A stretch of DNA of 64,000 nucleotides from Microbacterium hydrocarbonoxydans (GTDB taxonomy: Bacteria > Actinomycetota > Actinomycetes > Actinomycetales > Microbacteriaceae). Below, piece after piece: positions 10,045 through 18,430 of this stretch (its first letter is position 1; every line of letters begins with the position of its first letter). A model generated the notes under the pieces. The model was not told where the DNA came from, did no database searches, and saw nothing but the letters and a program-made list of their open reading frames with translations. Where the stretch lies: contig NZ_JYJB01000008.1 of assembly GCF_000956475.1 (NCBI RefSeq), forward strand, positions 186,001 through 250,000. Direction: 5' to 3'. The translations under genes and the position numbers were made by a program.

Positions 10045-10713
10045 ATGGCCCGCCCCACCCTCCTCGCCGTGTCTCACGGCACAGCCGACGTCGACGGCGC
10101 CGCGGCGATCGCCGCGCTCGTCGCCGAGGTGCGCGCAGCCCTGGCCGACGTCGACGTGATCGAGGCGTTCGTCGACGTGCAGCAGCCGGATGCCGCCGAG
10201 CTCGCGCCGCAGCTCGACGGACCGCTCGTGATCGTGCCCCTGCTCCTCTCGAGCGGATTCCACGTGCACCACGACCTGCACGGCATCGCCACGGCGCGAC
10301 CTTCCACGGTCATCGCCGACCCGATGGGCCCGGATCCGCTCCTCGCCGAGGTCCTCGCCCAGCGCCTCCCCGCCGGCGACGATCCCGTCATCCTCGCCGT
10401 GGCTGGCTCCCGCGATCCCCGGTCGCTGACGGATGCCGAAGGCATGGGCGCGCTTCTCACACACCATCTGGGCCGCGCCGTGCACCTCGCCTACCTCGCC
10501 GCGCGGCAGCCCGACCTTCCGACGGCTCTCGCGGAGCATCCGAACGCCGTCGTCTCGACCTACCTGCTCGCGCAGGGCTACTTCTTCGATCTGGCCCAGC
10601 GCCAGGCGGCCGACCGGGCGCTCACGATGCCGCTCCTCGACGGCGGCCCCGTACCGCAGCCCCTCGTCGACCTCGTCGTCGCCCGCTACGAGGCGGCGGC
10701 CGCACAGCTCTGA
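10045..10713 (+). CDS. CbiX-like sirohydrochlorin (ferro)chelatase
   Basis: A 222-residue CbiX/SirB-family protein that would insert Fe2+ into sirohydrochlorin to make siroheme, the cofactor of the sulfite reductase encoded next. The metal-binding His of the N-terminal LLAVSHGT motif (residues 6-13) is present. A second His cluster SSGFHVHHDL lies near residues 70-79, followed by a degenerate second CbiX half (ILAVAGSRDPRS, YLLAQGYFFD). Mycobacteria keep the same gene next to sirA and cysH, which supports iron rather than cobalt as the metal. It has its own leaderless promoter and is separated from the sulfite reductase gene by an operator-like region. Confidence 0.87.
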   Translation: MARPTLLAVSHGTADVDGAAAIAALVAEVRAALADVDVIEAFVDVQQPDAAELAPQLDGPLVIVPLLLSSGFHVHHDLHGIATARPSTVIADPMGPDPLLAEVLAQRLPAGDDPVILAVAGSRDPRSLTDAEGMGALLTHHLGRAVHLAYLAARQPDLPTALAEHPNAVVSTYLLAQGYFFDLAQRQAADRALTMPLLDGGPVPQPLVDLVVARYEAAAAQL

Positions 10714-10769
10714 CCTGCGCAGCACAGAACCCCGCCGAGCACCAGACCCCGCCGTCATATTTCACGTTG

Positions 10770-10801
10770 CGTGACGTCATATGACGCTCCTTGACGTCAC
10801 G
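10770..10801. promoter_or_regulatory. Palindromic operator region before the sulfate-reduction operon
   Basis: CGTGACGTCA (10770-10779) and TGACGTCACG (10792-10801) are exact inverted copies with 12 bp between them, and each contains the self-complementary octamer TGACGTCA. The region lies 70 bp before the sulfite reductase start. A weak promoter can be read just after it (CTTGAA near 10816, TAGCGT at 10838-10843, 16-bp spacer). A sulfur regulator such as CysR or McbR is a reasonable guess for the binding protein; neither gene is in the window. Confidence 0.6.
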
Positions 10802-10871
10802 TGTCCTCTCGAGTTCTTGAACGGGGTGCAACGTCCTTAGCGTGATGCGAAGCCATCCCAGGGAGCAGTGC

Positions 10872-12593
10872 ATGACCATTCAGCAGCCGACGCCGATCCG
10901 CGGCGCTCGAACGCGCACCGCGCGCGTGCCCACGAAACCCCACGGACAGTGGGCGGTCGACGGCAACGAGCCCCTGAACGGCAACGAGGAGTGGAAGCTC
11001 GACGACAACGGACTCAACGTCCGGGAGCGCATCGAGAGCATCTACGCGCAGGGCGGCTTCGAGAGCATCGACCCGACCGACCTGCACGGGCGCTTCCGCT
11101 GGTGGGGCCTCTACACGCAGCGCAAGCCCGGAATCGACGGCGGCCGCACCGCCCAGCTCGAGCCGCACGAGCTCGAAGACGAGTACTTCATGATGCGCGT
11201 GCGCATCGACGGCGGGCAGCTCACCACCGAGCAGCTCCGCGTGATCGGCGAGATCTCGACCGAGTTCGCGCGCGACACCGCCGACGTCACCGACCGCCAG
11301 AACGTGCAGCTGCACTGGGTCGAGGTGCAGAGCGTGCCCGAGATCTGGCGCCGTCTCGAAGCCGTGGGGCTCAGCACGACCGAGGCGTGCGGCGACGTGC
11401 CGCGCGTCATCCTGGGCTCCCCCGTCGCCGGCATCGCGGCCGACGAGCTGATCGATCCGACGCCGCAGATCCGCGAGATCGCCGACCGCTTCATCGGCGA
11501 TCGCAGCCTGTCGAACCTGCCCCGCAAGTACAAGACGGCGATCACGGGCCACCCGAGCCAGGACGTGGTGCACGAGATCAACGACTGCTCCTTCGTCGCC
11601 GTCGAGCACCCCGAACTCGGCATCGGCTACGACCTGTGGGTCGCGGGCGCGCTGTCGGTGGTTCCCCGCCTCGGCGAGCGCCTCGGCGTCTTCGTCACCC
11701 CCGACCGGGTGGCCGACGTGTGGCACGGCGTCACCCAGATCTTCCGCGACTACGGATACCGTCGGCTGCGCAACAAGGCCCGCCTGAAGTTCCTGCTCGC
11801 CGACTGGGGAGTCGAGAAGTTCCGCGAGGTGCTCGAGACGGAGTACCTCGACAGCCCGCTGCCCGACGGCCCCGCGGCCCCCAAGCCCACCAGCATCGGC
11901 GATCACGTCGGCATCCACGCGCAGAAGGACGGCCGGTTCTTCGTCGGCGCGGCCCCGCTCGTCGGCCGCGTCTCCGGCTCCACGCTCACGGCGCTCGCGA
12001 ACCTCGCCGAGGCGCACGGCTCGCAGCGCATCCGCACGACGCCGCACCAGAAGCTCCTCGTCCTCGACATCGAGGAGAGCCGCATCGAGAGCCTCGTGAA
12101 GGGACTCGACGAGATCGGGCTGTCGGCCCGCCCCAGCCTGTTCCGCCGAGGCACGATCGCCTGCACCGGCATCGAGTTCTGCAAGCTCGCGATCGTCGAG
12201 ACCAAGGTCAACGCCGCGAAGGCGATCGAGCAGCTCGAAGAGCGCCTCGGCGCGCTCGAGCCCGAGATCGGCCGCCCGATCACACTGCACGTGAACGGAT
12301 GCCCGAACTCCTGCGCCCGCATCCAGACCGCCGACATCGGCCTGAAGGGCCAGCTCGTGCTGATCGACGGCGAGCAGGTGCCCGGCTACCAGGTGCATCT
12401 CGGCGGCGGCCTCGCGAACGTCGACCGCGAAGAGGCCGGTCTCGGCCGCACCGTGCGCGGACTCAAGGTGCCTGCCGACGGCATCGCCGACTACGCCGAG
12501 CGGGTCATCCGCCGCTATCTCGCCGACCGCGAGAGCAGCGACGAGACCTTCGCGGTCTGGGCGCACCGCGCTGATGAGGAGGCCCTGCAATGA
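10872..12593 (+). CDS. Ferredoxin-dependent assimilatory sulfite reductase (nitrite/sulfite reductase family)
   Basis: Reduces sulfite to sulfide with six electrons from ferredoxin. The 573-residue monomer has the duplicated ferrodoxin-like half domains and the [4Fe-4S]/siroheme ligands C431-x5-C437 and C477-x3-C481 (CTGIEFC and NGCPNSC). The substrate-binding arginines and lysines sit in RFRWWGLYTQRK, TDRQNVQLHW and NLPRKYKTAITG. The ATG at 10872 has GGGAG six bases upstream; an upstream in-frame ATG at 10842 adds ten residues without a ribosome site and is less likely. The cys context marks it as a sulfite rather than nitrite reductase. It overlaps cysH by ATGA. Confidence 0.94.
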   Translation: MTIQQPTPIRGARTRTARVPTKPHGQWAVDGNEPLNGNEEWKLDDNGLNVRERIESIYAQGGFESIDPTDLHGRFRWWGLYTQRKPGIDGGRTAQLEPHELEDEYFMMRVRIDGGQLTTEQLRVIGEISTEFARDTADVTDRQNVQLHWVEVQSVPEIWRRLEAVGLSTTEACGDVPRVILGSPVAGIAADELIDPTPQIREIADRFIGDRSLSNLPRKYKTAITGHPSQDVVHEINDCSFVAVEHPELGIGYDLWVAGALSVVPRLGERLGVFVTPDRVADVWHGVTQIFRDYGYRRLRNKARLKFLLADWGVEKFREVLETEYLDSPLPDGPAAPKPTSIGDHVGIHAQKDGRFFVGAAPLVGRVSGSTLTALANLAEAHGSQRIRTTPHQKLLVLDIEESRIESLVKGLDEIGLSARPSLFRRGTIACTGIEFCKLAIVETKVNAAKAIEQLEERLGALEPEIGRPITLHVNGCPNSCARIQTADIGLKGQLVLIDGEQVPGYQVHLGGGLANVDREEAGLGRTVRGLKVPADGIADYAERVIRRYLADRESSDETFAVWAHRADEEALQ

Positions 12594-13372
12594 GCCCTTC
12601 GACACGCTCAGGGACCCAGGCCGCGTCATCCGGCGCCGTCCCCGTGTCCATCCGCCCCGCCCGGCGCACGGCCTCGGAGCTCAAGGCGCTGGCAGAGCGC
12701 GGCAACGCCGAGCTTCGCAGCAGGCGGCCCGACGAGGCGAGCCCGGCAGAGGTCGTCGCGTGGGTCGCCGAGAACTTCGCCGTCGCACAGGCGGCCGTCG
12801 CGTGCTCGATGGCGGATGCTGCGCTCCCGCACCTGGTCGCGCAGAGCCTCCCCGGGGTCGACGTGCTCTTCCTCGACACCGGCTACCACTTCGCCGAGAC
12901 GACGTTCACCCGCAACGAGGTCGCAGAGAGCCTCGACGTGAACATCGTCGACGTGAAGCCCGAGCAGACCGTACGAGAGCAGGACGCCGAGTACGGCAAG
13001 AACCTGTTCGAGCGCGATCCTGGCCTGTGCTGCCAGCGCCGCAAGGTCGAGCCGCTGCAGCGCGCCCTCGGCGAGTACGAGGTGTGGTTCACGGGGGTGC
13101 GCCGCGAAGAGGCGCCCACCCGCGCGGAGACCGAGCTGATCGTCTGGGACGAGCGCAACGGCCTCGTGAAGGTGAACCCGGTCGCGGCGTGGACCTTCGA
13201 CGACCTGATCGACTACGCCACCGTGCACGAGGTGCCGGTGAACCCGCTGGTCGCGAACGGCTACCCGTCGATCGGCTGCGCCCCGTGCACGAAGCAGGTC
13301 GCCCCCGGCGAGGACCCCCGGTCCGGCCGCTGGGCGGGCCTGTCCAAGACAGAATGCGGACTCCACCTATGA
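12590..13372 (+). CDS. cysH: Adenylyl-sulfate (APS) reductase, iron-sulfur type CysH
   Basis: Reduces activated sulfate to sulfite and AMP using thioredoxin. The 260-residue protein carries both cysteine pairs of the [4Fe-4S] class, C147-C148 (GLCCQRRK) and C230-x2-C233 (IGCAPCTK), and the redox-active Cys256 in the C-terminal ECGLHL motif. This class uses APS rather than PAPS, and no cysC kinase is in the cluster. The first ten residues are encoded by a dispersed repeat, so the exact start is less certain; ATGA overlap with the preceding gene favours 12590. It overlaps cysD by ATGA. Confidence 0.94.
   Translation: MSPSTRSGTQAASSGAVPVSIRPARRTASELKALAERGNAELRSRRPDEASPAEVVAWVAENFAVAQAAVACSMADAALPHLVAQSLPGVDVLFLDTGYHFAETTFTRNEVAESLDVNIVDVKPEQTVREQDAEYGKNLFERDPGLCCQRRKVEPLQRALGEYEVWFTGVRREEAPTRAETELIVWDERNGLVKVNPVAAWTFDDLIDYATVHEVPVNPLVANGYPSIGCAPCTKQVAPGEDPRSGRWAGLSKTECGLHL
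12596..12616 (+). repeat. Dispersed palindromic repeat inside the 5' end of cysH
   Basis: The stretch contains TTCGACACGCTCAGGGACC preceded by CC. CCCT and AGGG form short inverted arms. This is a word I recognise as a common intergenic repeat in Microbacteriaceae. Here it falls in the coding region and supplies the weakly conserved N-terminal residues of CysH (PSTRSGT). Confidence 0.5.
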
Positions 13373-14283
13373 GCATCGCCACCCGGACCCAGAGCCTCAC
13401 CGCCCTCGACCAGCTCGAGGCCGAAGGCATCCACATCATCCGCGAGGTCGTCGCCGAGTTCGAGCGCCCCGTGCTGCTGTTCTCCGGCGGCAAGGACTCG
13501 GTCGTCGTCCTGCACCTCGCCGCCAAGGCCTTCGCCCCCGGCAAGGTCCCGTTCCCGGTGCTGCACGTCGACACCGGCCACAACTTCCCCGAGGTCATCG
13601 CGTTCCGCGACGAGACCGTCGCCCGCCTGGGTATCGACCTCGAGGTCGCCCGCGTGCAGGACTACATCGACGACGGCCGCCTCGCCGAACGTCCAGACGG
13701 CACCCGCAACCCGCTGCAGACGCAGCCGCTGCTCGACGCGATCGCGGCAGGCAAGCACGACGCGGTGTTCGGCGGAGCCCGCCGCGACGAGGACAAGGCG
13801 CGCGCCAAGGAGCGCATCATCTCGCTCCGTGACGAGTTCGGCCAGTGGGACCCGCGCAATCAGCGCCCGGAGCTGTGGAGCCTGTACAACGGCCGCCACC
13901 TCCCGGGTCAGCACGTGCGCGCCTTCCCGATCTCGAACTGGACCGAAGCCGACATCTGGAACTACATCGACCGCGAGAGCATCGCACTGCCGCCGCTGTA
14001 CTACGCGCACGAGCGCGAGGTCTTCCGCCGCGACGGCATGTGGTGGGCGGTCGGCGAGTTCTCCCAGCCCCGCACGGGCGAGGACGTCGTGCGCCGCACC
14101 GTGCGCTACCGCACGGTCGGCGACATGAGCTGCACGGGGGCGGTGGAATCGGATGCCGCGACCACGGCATCCGTCCTGGCCGAGGTGCTGCGCTCGACCC
14201 TCACCGAGCGCGGCGCGACGCGCGCCGATGACCGCATCAGCGAAGCCGCCATGGAGGATCGCAAGAAGGACGGGTACTTCTGA
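13369..14283 (+). CDS. cysD: Sulfate adenylyltransferase subunit 2 (CysD)
   Basis: Catalytic subunit of ATP sulfurylase, forming APS from sulfate and ATP with help from the GTPase CysN. The 304-residue protein has the PP-loop SGGKDS at about residues 38-43, the FGGARRDEDKARAKERIIS motif and the C-terminal TERGATRADDRISEAAMEDRKKDGYF segment of the family. The start overlaps the cysH stop by ATGA, and cysN begins one base after its stop. Confidence 0.97.
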   Translation: MSIATRTQSLTALDQLEAEGIHIIREVVAEFERPVLLFSGGKDSVVVLHLAAKAFAPGKVPFPVLHVDTGHNFPEVIAFRDETVARLGIDLEVARVQDYIDDGRLAERPDGTRNPLQTQPLLDAIAAGKHDAVFGGARRDEDKARAKERIISLRDEFGQWDPRNQRPELWSLYNGRHLPGQHVRAFPISNWTEADIWNYIDRESIALPPLYYAHEREVFRRDGMWWAVGEFSQPRTGEDVVRRTVRYRTVGDMSCTGAVESDAATTASVLAEVLRSTLTERGATRADDRISEAAMEDRKKDGYF

Positions 14284-14284
14284 G

Positions 14285-15589
14285 ATGAGCACCGCAATCG
14301 ACACGAAGACGCTGTTCCGCTTCGCCACCGCGGGCTCCGTCGACGACGGCAAGTCGACCCTCGTCGGCAGGCTCCTGCACGACGCGAAGGCGATCCTCGC
14401 CGACCAGCTCGAGCAGGTCGCCGCGACCAGCCGCCAGCGTGGCTTCGCGCACGGGGACTTCGACTTCGCGCTGCTCACCGACGGCCTGCGCGCCGAGCGC
14501 GAGCAGGGCATCACGATCGACGTGGCGTACCGCTACTTCGCGACCGACCGGCGCAGCTTCATCCTCGCCGACTGCCCCGGACACGTGCAGTACACGCGCA
14601 ACATGGTCACCGGCTCCGCGACCGCCGACGCCGTGATCGTGCTGGTCGATGCGCGCAAGGGCATCGTCGAGCAGACCCGCCGGCACCTCGCGGTCGTGTC
14701 GCTGCTGCGCGTCGCTCACGTGATCATCGCGGTGAACAAGATCGACCTGATCGACTTCGACGAGAACCGCTTCGTCGAGATCGAGCTCGAGGCGGCACGC
14801 GTCGCCGAGCAGCTCGGCCTCAGCGGCATCCACGTGCTGCCCGTCTCCGCTCTCGAGGGCGACAACATCGTCGACCGCTCCGAGCGCACCCCCTGGCACC
14901 AGGGCCCGACCCTGCTCGACCTGCTCGAGTCGCTGCCCACCGCGGTCGAGGTCGAAGACGCCGCATCCCCGTTCCGTCTGCCCGTGCAGCTCGTGCTGCG
15001 TCCGCAGGGCGGCCTCTCTCCCGAGATCGCCGACCCCGAGCGCTACCGGGACTTCCGCGGCTTCGCCGGGCGCATCGCGTCGGGAACCGTGAGCGTGGGC
15101 GACGCCGTCGATGTGTTCCCCGGCGGCCACACCACCACGGTCACCGGCATCCACATCGCGGGGCAGGAGGCGGATGCCGCCACCGCCGCCCAGTCGGTGA
15201 CGCTTACCCTCGCCGACGAGATCGACGCGGCGCGCGGCGCCGTGATCGCGGCATCGGGCACGGTTCCCGCGGGCCGCCGCGAGGCGGTCGTGGAGCTGTT
15301 CCAGCTCGATCCCCGATCGACCACCGCCGGCAGCAAGGTCCTCGTCAAGCACGGCACCGCGACCGTGCAGGCCCTGATCTCCGAGGTCATCGACCGGCGC
15401 GACCTCGAGACGCTCGGACACCACGACGCCGAGACCCTCGCCGTGAACGAGATCGGCCGCGTGCGCCTGCGCTTCGCCGCCGATCTGCCCCTCGAGCCGT
15501 ACGCGCAGAGCCGTGAAGGCGGCTCGCTCGTGCTCATCCACCCCGCCGATGGTGCGACGCTCGCCGCCGCCACCGTCGCCAGGGACTGA
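14285..15589 (+). CDS. cysN: Sulfate adenylyltransferase subunit 1, GTPase (CysN)
   Basis: EF-Tu-like GTPase subunit that couples GTP hydrolysis to APS formation by CysD. The 434-residue protein has P-loop GSVDDGKST (residues 17-25), the G3 motif DCPGH, G4 NKID and two beta-barrel domains behind. It stops at the length of CysN alone, with no fused CysC (APS kinase) domain, which agrees with the APS-type reductase in the same operon. The ATG at 14285 is one base after the cysD stop. Confidence 0.97.
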   Translation: MSTAIDTKTLFRFATAGSVDDGKSTLVGRLLHDAKAILADQLEQVAATSRQRGFAHGDFDFALLTDGLRAEREQGITIDVAYRYFATDRRSFILADCPGHVQYTRNMVTGSATADAVIVLVDARKGIVEQTRRHLAVVSLLRVAHVIIAVNKIDLIDFDENRFVEIELEAARVAEQLGLSGIHVLPVSALEGDNIVDRSERTPWHQGPTLLDLLESLPTAVEVEDAASPFRLPVQLVLRPQGGLSPEIADPERYRDFRGFAGRIASGTVSVGDAVDVFPGGHTTTVTGIHIAGQEADAATAAQSVTLTLADEIDAARGAVIAASGTVPAGRREAVVELFQLDPRSTTAGSKVLVKHGTATVQALISEVIDRRDLETLGHHDAETLAVNEIGRVRLRFAADLPLEPYAQSREGGSLVLIHPADGATLAAATVARD

Positions 15590-15625
15590 CCTGCAACACC
15601 CCTGACTCGCTAAGGAGGCGAAACC

Positions 15626-16696
15626 GTGAAGATCAACCGCACCACCACCGCTCTCACCGTCCTGGGGCTCACCGCGATGATGCTCGCCGGCTGCGCCTCG
15701 GCATCCGCCGATCAGGGATCCGGCGATGCGAAGGGCGACGACCTCGCCGAGGTGCGCCTGGGCTACTTCGCCAACGTCACGCATGCGCCTGCGCTGGTCG
15801 GCCTCTCCGAGGGGCTGTTCCAGGATGCTCTCGGCGACGTCGACCTGAAGACCGAGGTCTTCAACGCCGGCCCGGCCGCGATCGAGGCCCTCTCCGCCGG
15901 CGCGATCGACGCGACCTACATCGGCCCGAACCCCGCGATCAACACCTTCATCCAGTCGGGAGGCGAGTCGGCGAACATCATCGCCGGCGCCACGTCGGGC
16001 GGTGCCGCGCTGGTCGTGAACGACAGCATCCAGGACGCCTCTGACCTCAAGGGCAAGAACATCGCGACCCCGCAGCTCGGCAACACGCAGGACGTGGCGC
16101 TGCGCAGCTGGCTCGCCGACGAGGGCTTCGAGACCTCGACCTCCGGCGGCGACGTCACGATCACGCCGACCGAGAATGCGCAGACGCTGACGCTGTTCCA
16201 GGACGGTCAGCTCGACGGCGCCTGGCTCCCGGAGCCCTGGGTGTCGCGTCTGGTCGTCGAGGCCGGCGCGCACGTGCTCGTGAACGAGGCCGACCTGTGG
16301 CCCGACGGGAACTTCCCGACCACGGTGCTCCTGGTGCGCAAGGACTTCGCGAAGGAGCACCCCGAGGTCGTCGAGGAGCTGCTCGAGGGGCACATCGCCT
16401 CGGTGGCGTGGCTCGACGAGCACGCCGACGAGGCTCCGGCCGTGATCAACGACGCACTCGAAGAGGCGACGGGCAAGAAGCTCTCCGACGAGGTGCTCGC
16501 CCGAGCGCTCGAGAACGTGACGTTCACGGTCGACCCGCACGCCGACGCCTTCGAGACGCTCGTGAAGAACGGGCTCGCCGCCGGCACGCAGAAGGAGGGC
16601 TCGATCGACGGGCTCTTCGACCTGGCCCCGCTGAACAAGCTCCTGACGGATGCCGGTGAGGACACCGTGTCAGCCGCAGGGCTCGGGGAGGACTGA
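15626..16696 (+). CDS. ABC transporter solute-binding lipoprotein, NitT/TauT (SsuA-like) family
   Basis: Extracytoplasmic binding protein of the importer inside the sulfate operon. A signal peptide of about 23 residues ends in the lipobox LAGC. The mature part matches the NMT1/SsuA-like fold: RLGYFANVTHAPALVGLSEG at the N-terminus, a YIGPNPAINTF segment and a WLPEPWVSRL segment. The GTG start has a perfect AAGGAGG at 15612-15618, seven bases upstream, the strongest ribosome site in the block. The family carries sulfonates, nitrate or taurine; here the location next to cysDN and the absence of a sulfonate monooxygenase point to sulfate or a sulfonate processed elsewhere. Confidence 0.92.
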   Translation: MKINRTTTALTVLGLTAMMLAGCASASADQGSGDAKGDDLAEVRLGYFANVTHAPALVGLSEGLFQDALGDVDLKTEVFNAGPAAIEALSAGAIDATYIGPNPAINTFIQSGGESANIIAGATSGGAALVVNDSIQDASDLKGKNIATPQLGNTQDVALRSWLADEGFETSTSGGDVTITPTENAQTLTLFQDGQLDGAWLPEPWVSRLVVEAGAHVLVNEADLWPDGNFPTTVLLVRKDFAKEHPEVVEELLEGHIASVAWLDEHADEAPAVINDALEEATGKKLSDEVLARALENVTFTVDPHADAFETLVKNGLAAGTQKEGSIDGLFDLAPLNKLLTDAGEDTVSAAGLGED

Positions 16697-17535
16697 TGAG
16701 TGCGCCCGCGGGCAAGACGGCGGATGCCGCGGCATCCGTGACCCGGCTGACGCCGAGCTTCGACGGCGTCACGCCGCTCGCCGCTCCCGCGCCCGCCGTC
16801 GACCCCGCGGTGCGCATCTCCCACGTCACGAAGCGCTACGGCGCAGGCCCGATCGTCCTCGATGACATCTCGCTCGACATCGCGCCCGGTGAGTTCGTGT
16901 GCCTGCTGGGCGCATCCGGCTGCGGCAAGTCGACGCTTCTCAACCTGATCGCCGGGCTCGAGAAGAAGACGGCGGGCAGCATCGAGACCCCGGCGAGCGG
17001 CGCATCCGTGATGTTCCAGGAGTCGGCGCTGATGCCGTGGCTCACCGCCCGGCAGAACGTCGAACTGGCGCTGCGGCTGCGCGGCGTGCCTCGCGCTGAG
17101 CGCCGGGAGGAGGCGCTGCGCCTGCTCGGCACCGTGAACCTCGCGGAGGCCGGCGACAAGCGCCCCCATGAGCTCTCCGGCGGCATGCGTCAGCGCGTGG
17201 CGCTGGCCCGCGCCCTCGCGCAGGACCGCGACGTGCTGCTGATGGACGAGCCCTTCGCGGCGCTCGACGCGATCACCCGCGACCTGCTGCACGAAGAGCT
17301 CGAGCGCGTGTGGCGCGCCACCGGCCGCACGATCGTCTTCGTCACCCACAACGTGCGCGAGGCCGCTCGTCTCGGTCAGCGCGTCATCCTGCTCTCCAGC
17401 CGTCCAGGCCGGGTGGCCGGCGAGTGGCACATCGCGAACACGCGCGGCCGGCGCATCGAATCTCCCGAGGTCGCGGCGCTCGCGACCGAGATCACTGCCG
17501 AGCTGCGGAAGGAGATCGCCCGCAATGCCTCTTGA
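16696..17535 (+). CDS. ABC transporter ATP-binding protein, SsuB/TauB-like
   Basis: ATPase of the importer in the sulfate operon, 279 residues. An N-terminal extension of about 40 residues rich in Ala and Pro precedes the ATPase core. Walker A LGASGCGKST, Q-loop VMFQESALMPWL, signature LSGGMRQRV, Walker B LLMDEPFAALD and the HNVREA H-loop are intact; the ESALMPWLTARQNVELAL stretch is typical of the SsuB/TauB group. It shares one base with the preceding stop and overlaps the permease gene by 11 bases. Confidence 0.93.
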   Translation: MSAPAGKTADAAASVTRLTPSFDGVTPLAAPAPAVDPAVRISHVTKRYGAGPIVLDDISLDIAPGEFVCLLGASGCGKSTLLNLIAGLEKKTAGSIETPASGASVMFQESALMPWLTARQNVELALRLRGVPRAERREEALRLLGTVNLAEAGDKRPHELSGGMRQRVALARALAQDRDVLLMDEPFAALDAITRDLLHEELERVWRATGRTIVFVTHNVREAARLGQRVILLSSRPGRVAGEWHIANTRGRRIESPEVAALATEITAELRKEIARNAS

Positions 17536-18430
17536 CACCGAGAACAGCGCCCCGAGCACGATGAAGGGCGACGACCTGGCCACGCTCTCCGCCGGACTCG
17601 ACAGGCTGCAGTCCGACGAGGTACAGCGCACGCCGCGCTGGCGCGATCTTCTGGGCAAGACCGTGCCGCCCATCGTGCTGCTGCTCGTGCTGCTGGGCAT
17701 CTGGCAGCTCTACATCGTGATCGCGAGCCCTCGACCGGACAAGGCGCCGAGCCCTACCGCCGTCGCCGGAGCCCTCGGAGACGCCTGGGCGTCGGGCCGC
17801 CTGCAGGAGGCGGTGCTGACCAGCCTCGAGCGCGGCGTGATCGGCTTCCTGATCGCGATCGTCGTCGGCACCGCTCTCGGGATGCTGCTCGCGGAGTGGC
17901 GGCTGCTGCGTCGCGCGGCCGGTCCTCTCATCTCCGGCCTCACCGTGCTGCCCTCGGTGGCGTGGGTGCCCGCCGCGATCATCTGGTTCGGCCTGACGGA
18001 CGCCACCGCCTATTTCGTGATCCTGATGGGCGCGATCCCGTCGATCGTGAACGGGCTGCTCTCGGGCATCGACCAGGTGCCGCCGCAGCTGCGCCGGGTC
18101 GGCATCGTGCTCGGCGCGAGCCGCTGGCAGCTCGCGACCTCGGTGACGCTTCCTGCGGCGCTGCCCGGTTACTTCGCCGGTCTCAAGCAGGGCTGGGCGT
18201 TCTCGTGGCGCTCGCTCATGGCGGCCGAGATCATCACGGTCGGCGGGTCGATGGGCTTCGGCCTCGGCACGATGCTCAACCAGTCGCGCGAGCTCGCGGA
18301 CCTCGCGAGCGTGCTGGCCACGATCCTGCTGATCCTCGCGATCGGCATCGTGATCGAGCTGGCACTGTTCGGCCCGCTCGAGCGACGGATGCTGCGCAAC
18401 CGCGGACTGCTCCTGGGAGCAGGGCGATGA
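17525..18430 (+). CDS. ABC transporter permease, SsuC/TauC-like
   Basis: Membrane subunit of the importer, 301 residues. A cytoplasmic N-terminal segment of about 45 residues precedes six hydrophobic segments. The motif LRRVGIVLGASRWQLATSVTLPAALPGYFAGLKQGWAFSW contains the EAA loop and the WAFSWRSLMAAE segment diagnostic of the NitT/TauT permease family. It overlaps the ATPase gene upstream and the methyltransferase gene downstream (ATGA). Confidence 0.93.
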   Translation: MPLDTENSAPSTMKGDDLATLSAGLDRLQSDEVQRTPRWRDLLGKTVPPIVLLLVLLGIWQLYIVIASPRPDKAPSPTAVAGALGDAWASGRLQEAVLTSLERGVIGFLIAIVVGTALGMLLAEWRLLRRAAGPLISGLTVLPSVAWVPAAIIWFGLTDATAYFVILMGAIPSIVNGLLSGIDQVPPQLRRVGIVLGASRWQLATSVTLPAALPGYFAGLKQGWAFSWRSLMAAEIITVGGSMGFGLGTMLNQSRELADLASVLATILLILAIGIVIELALFGPLERRMLRNRGLLLGAGR

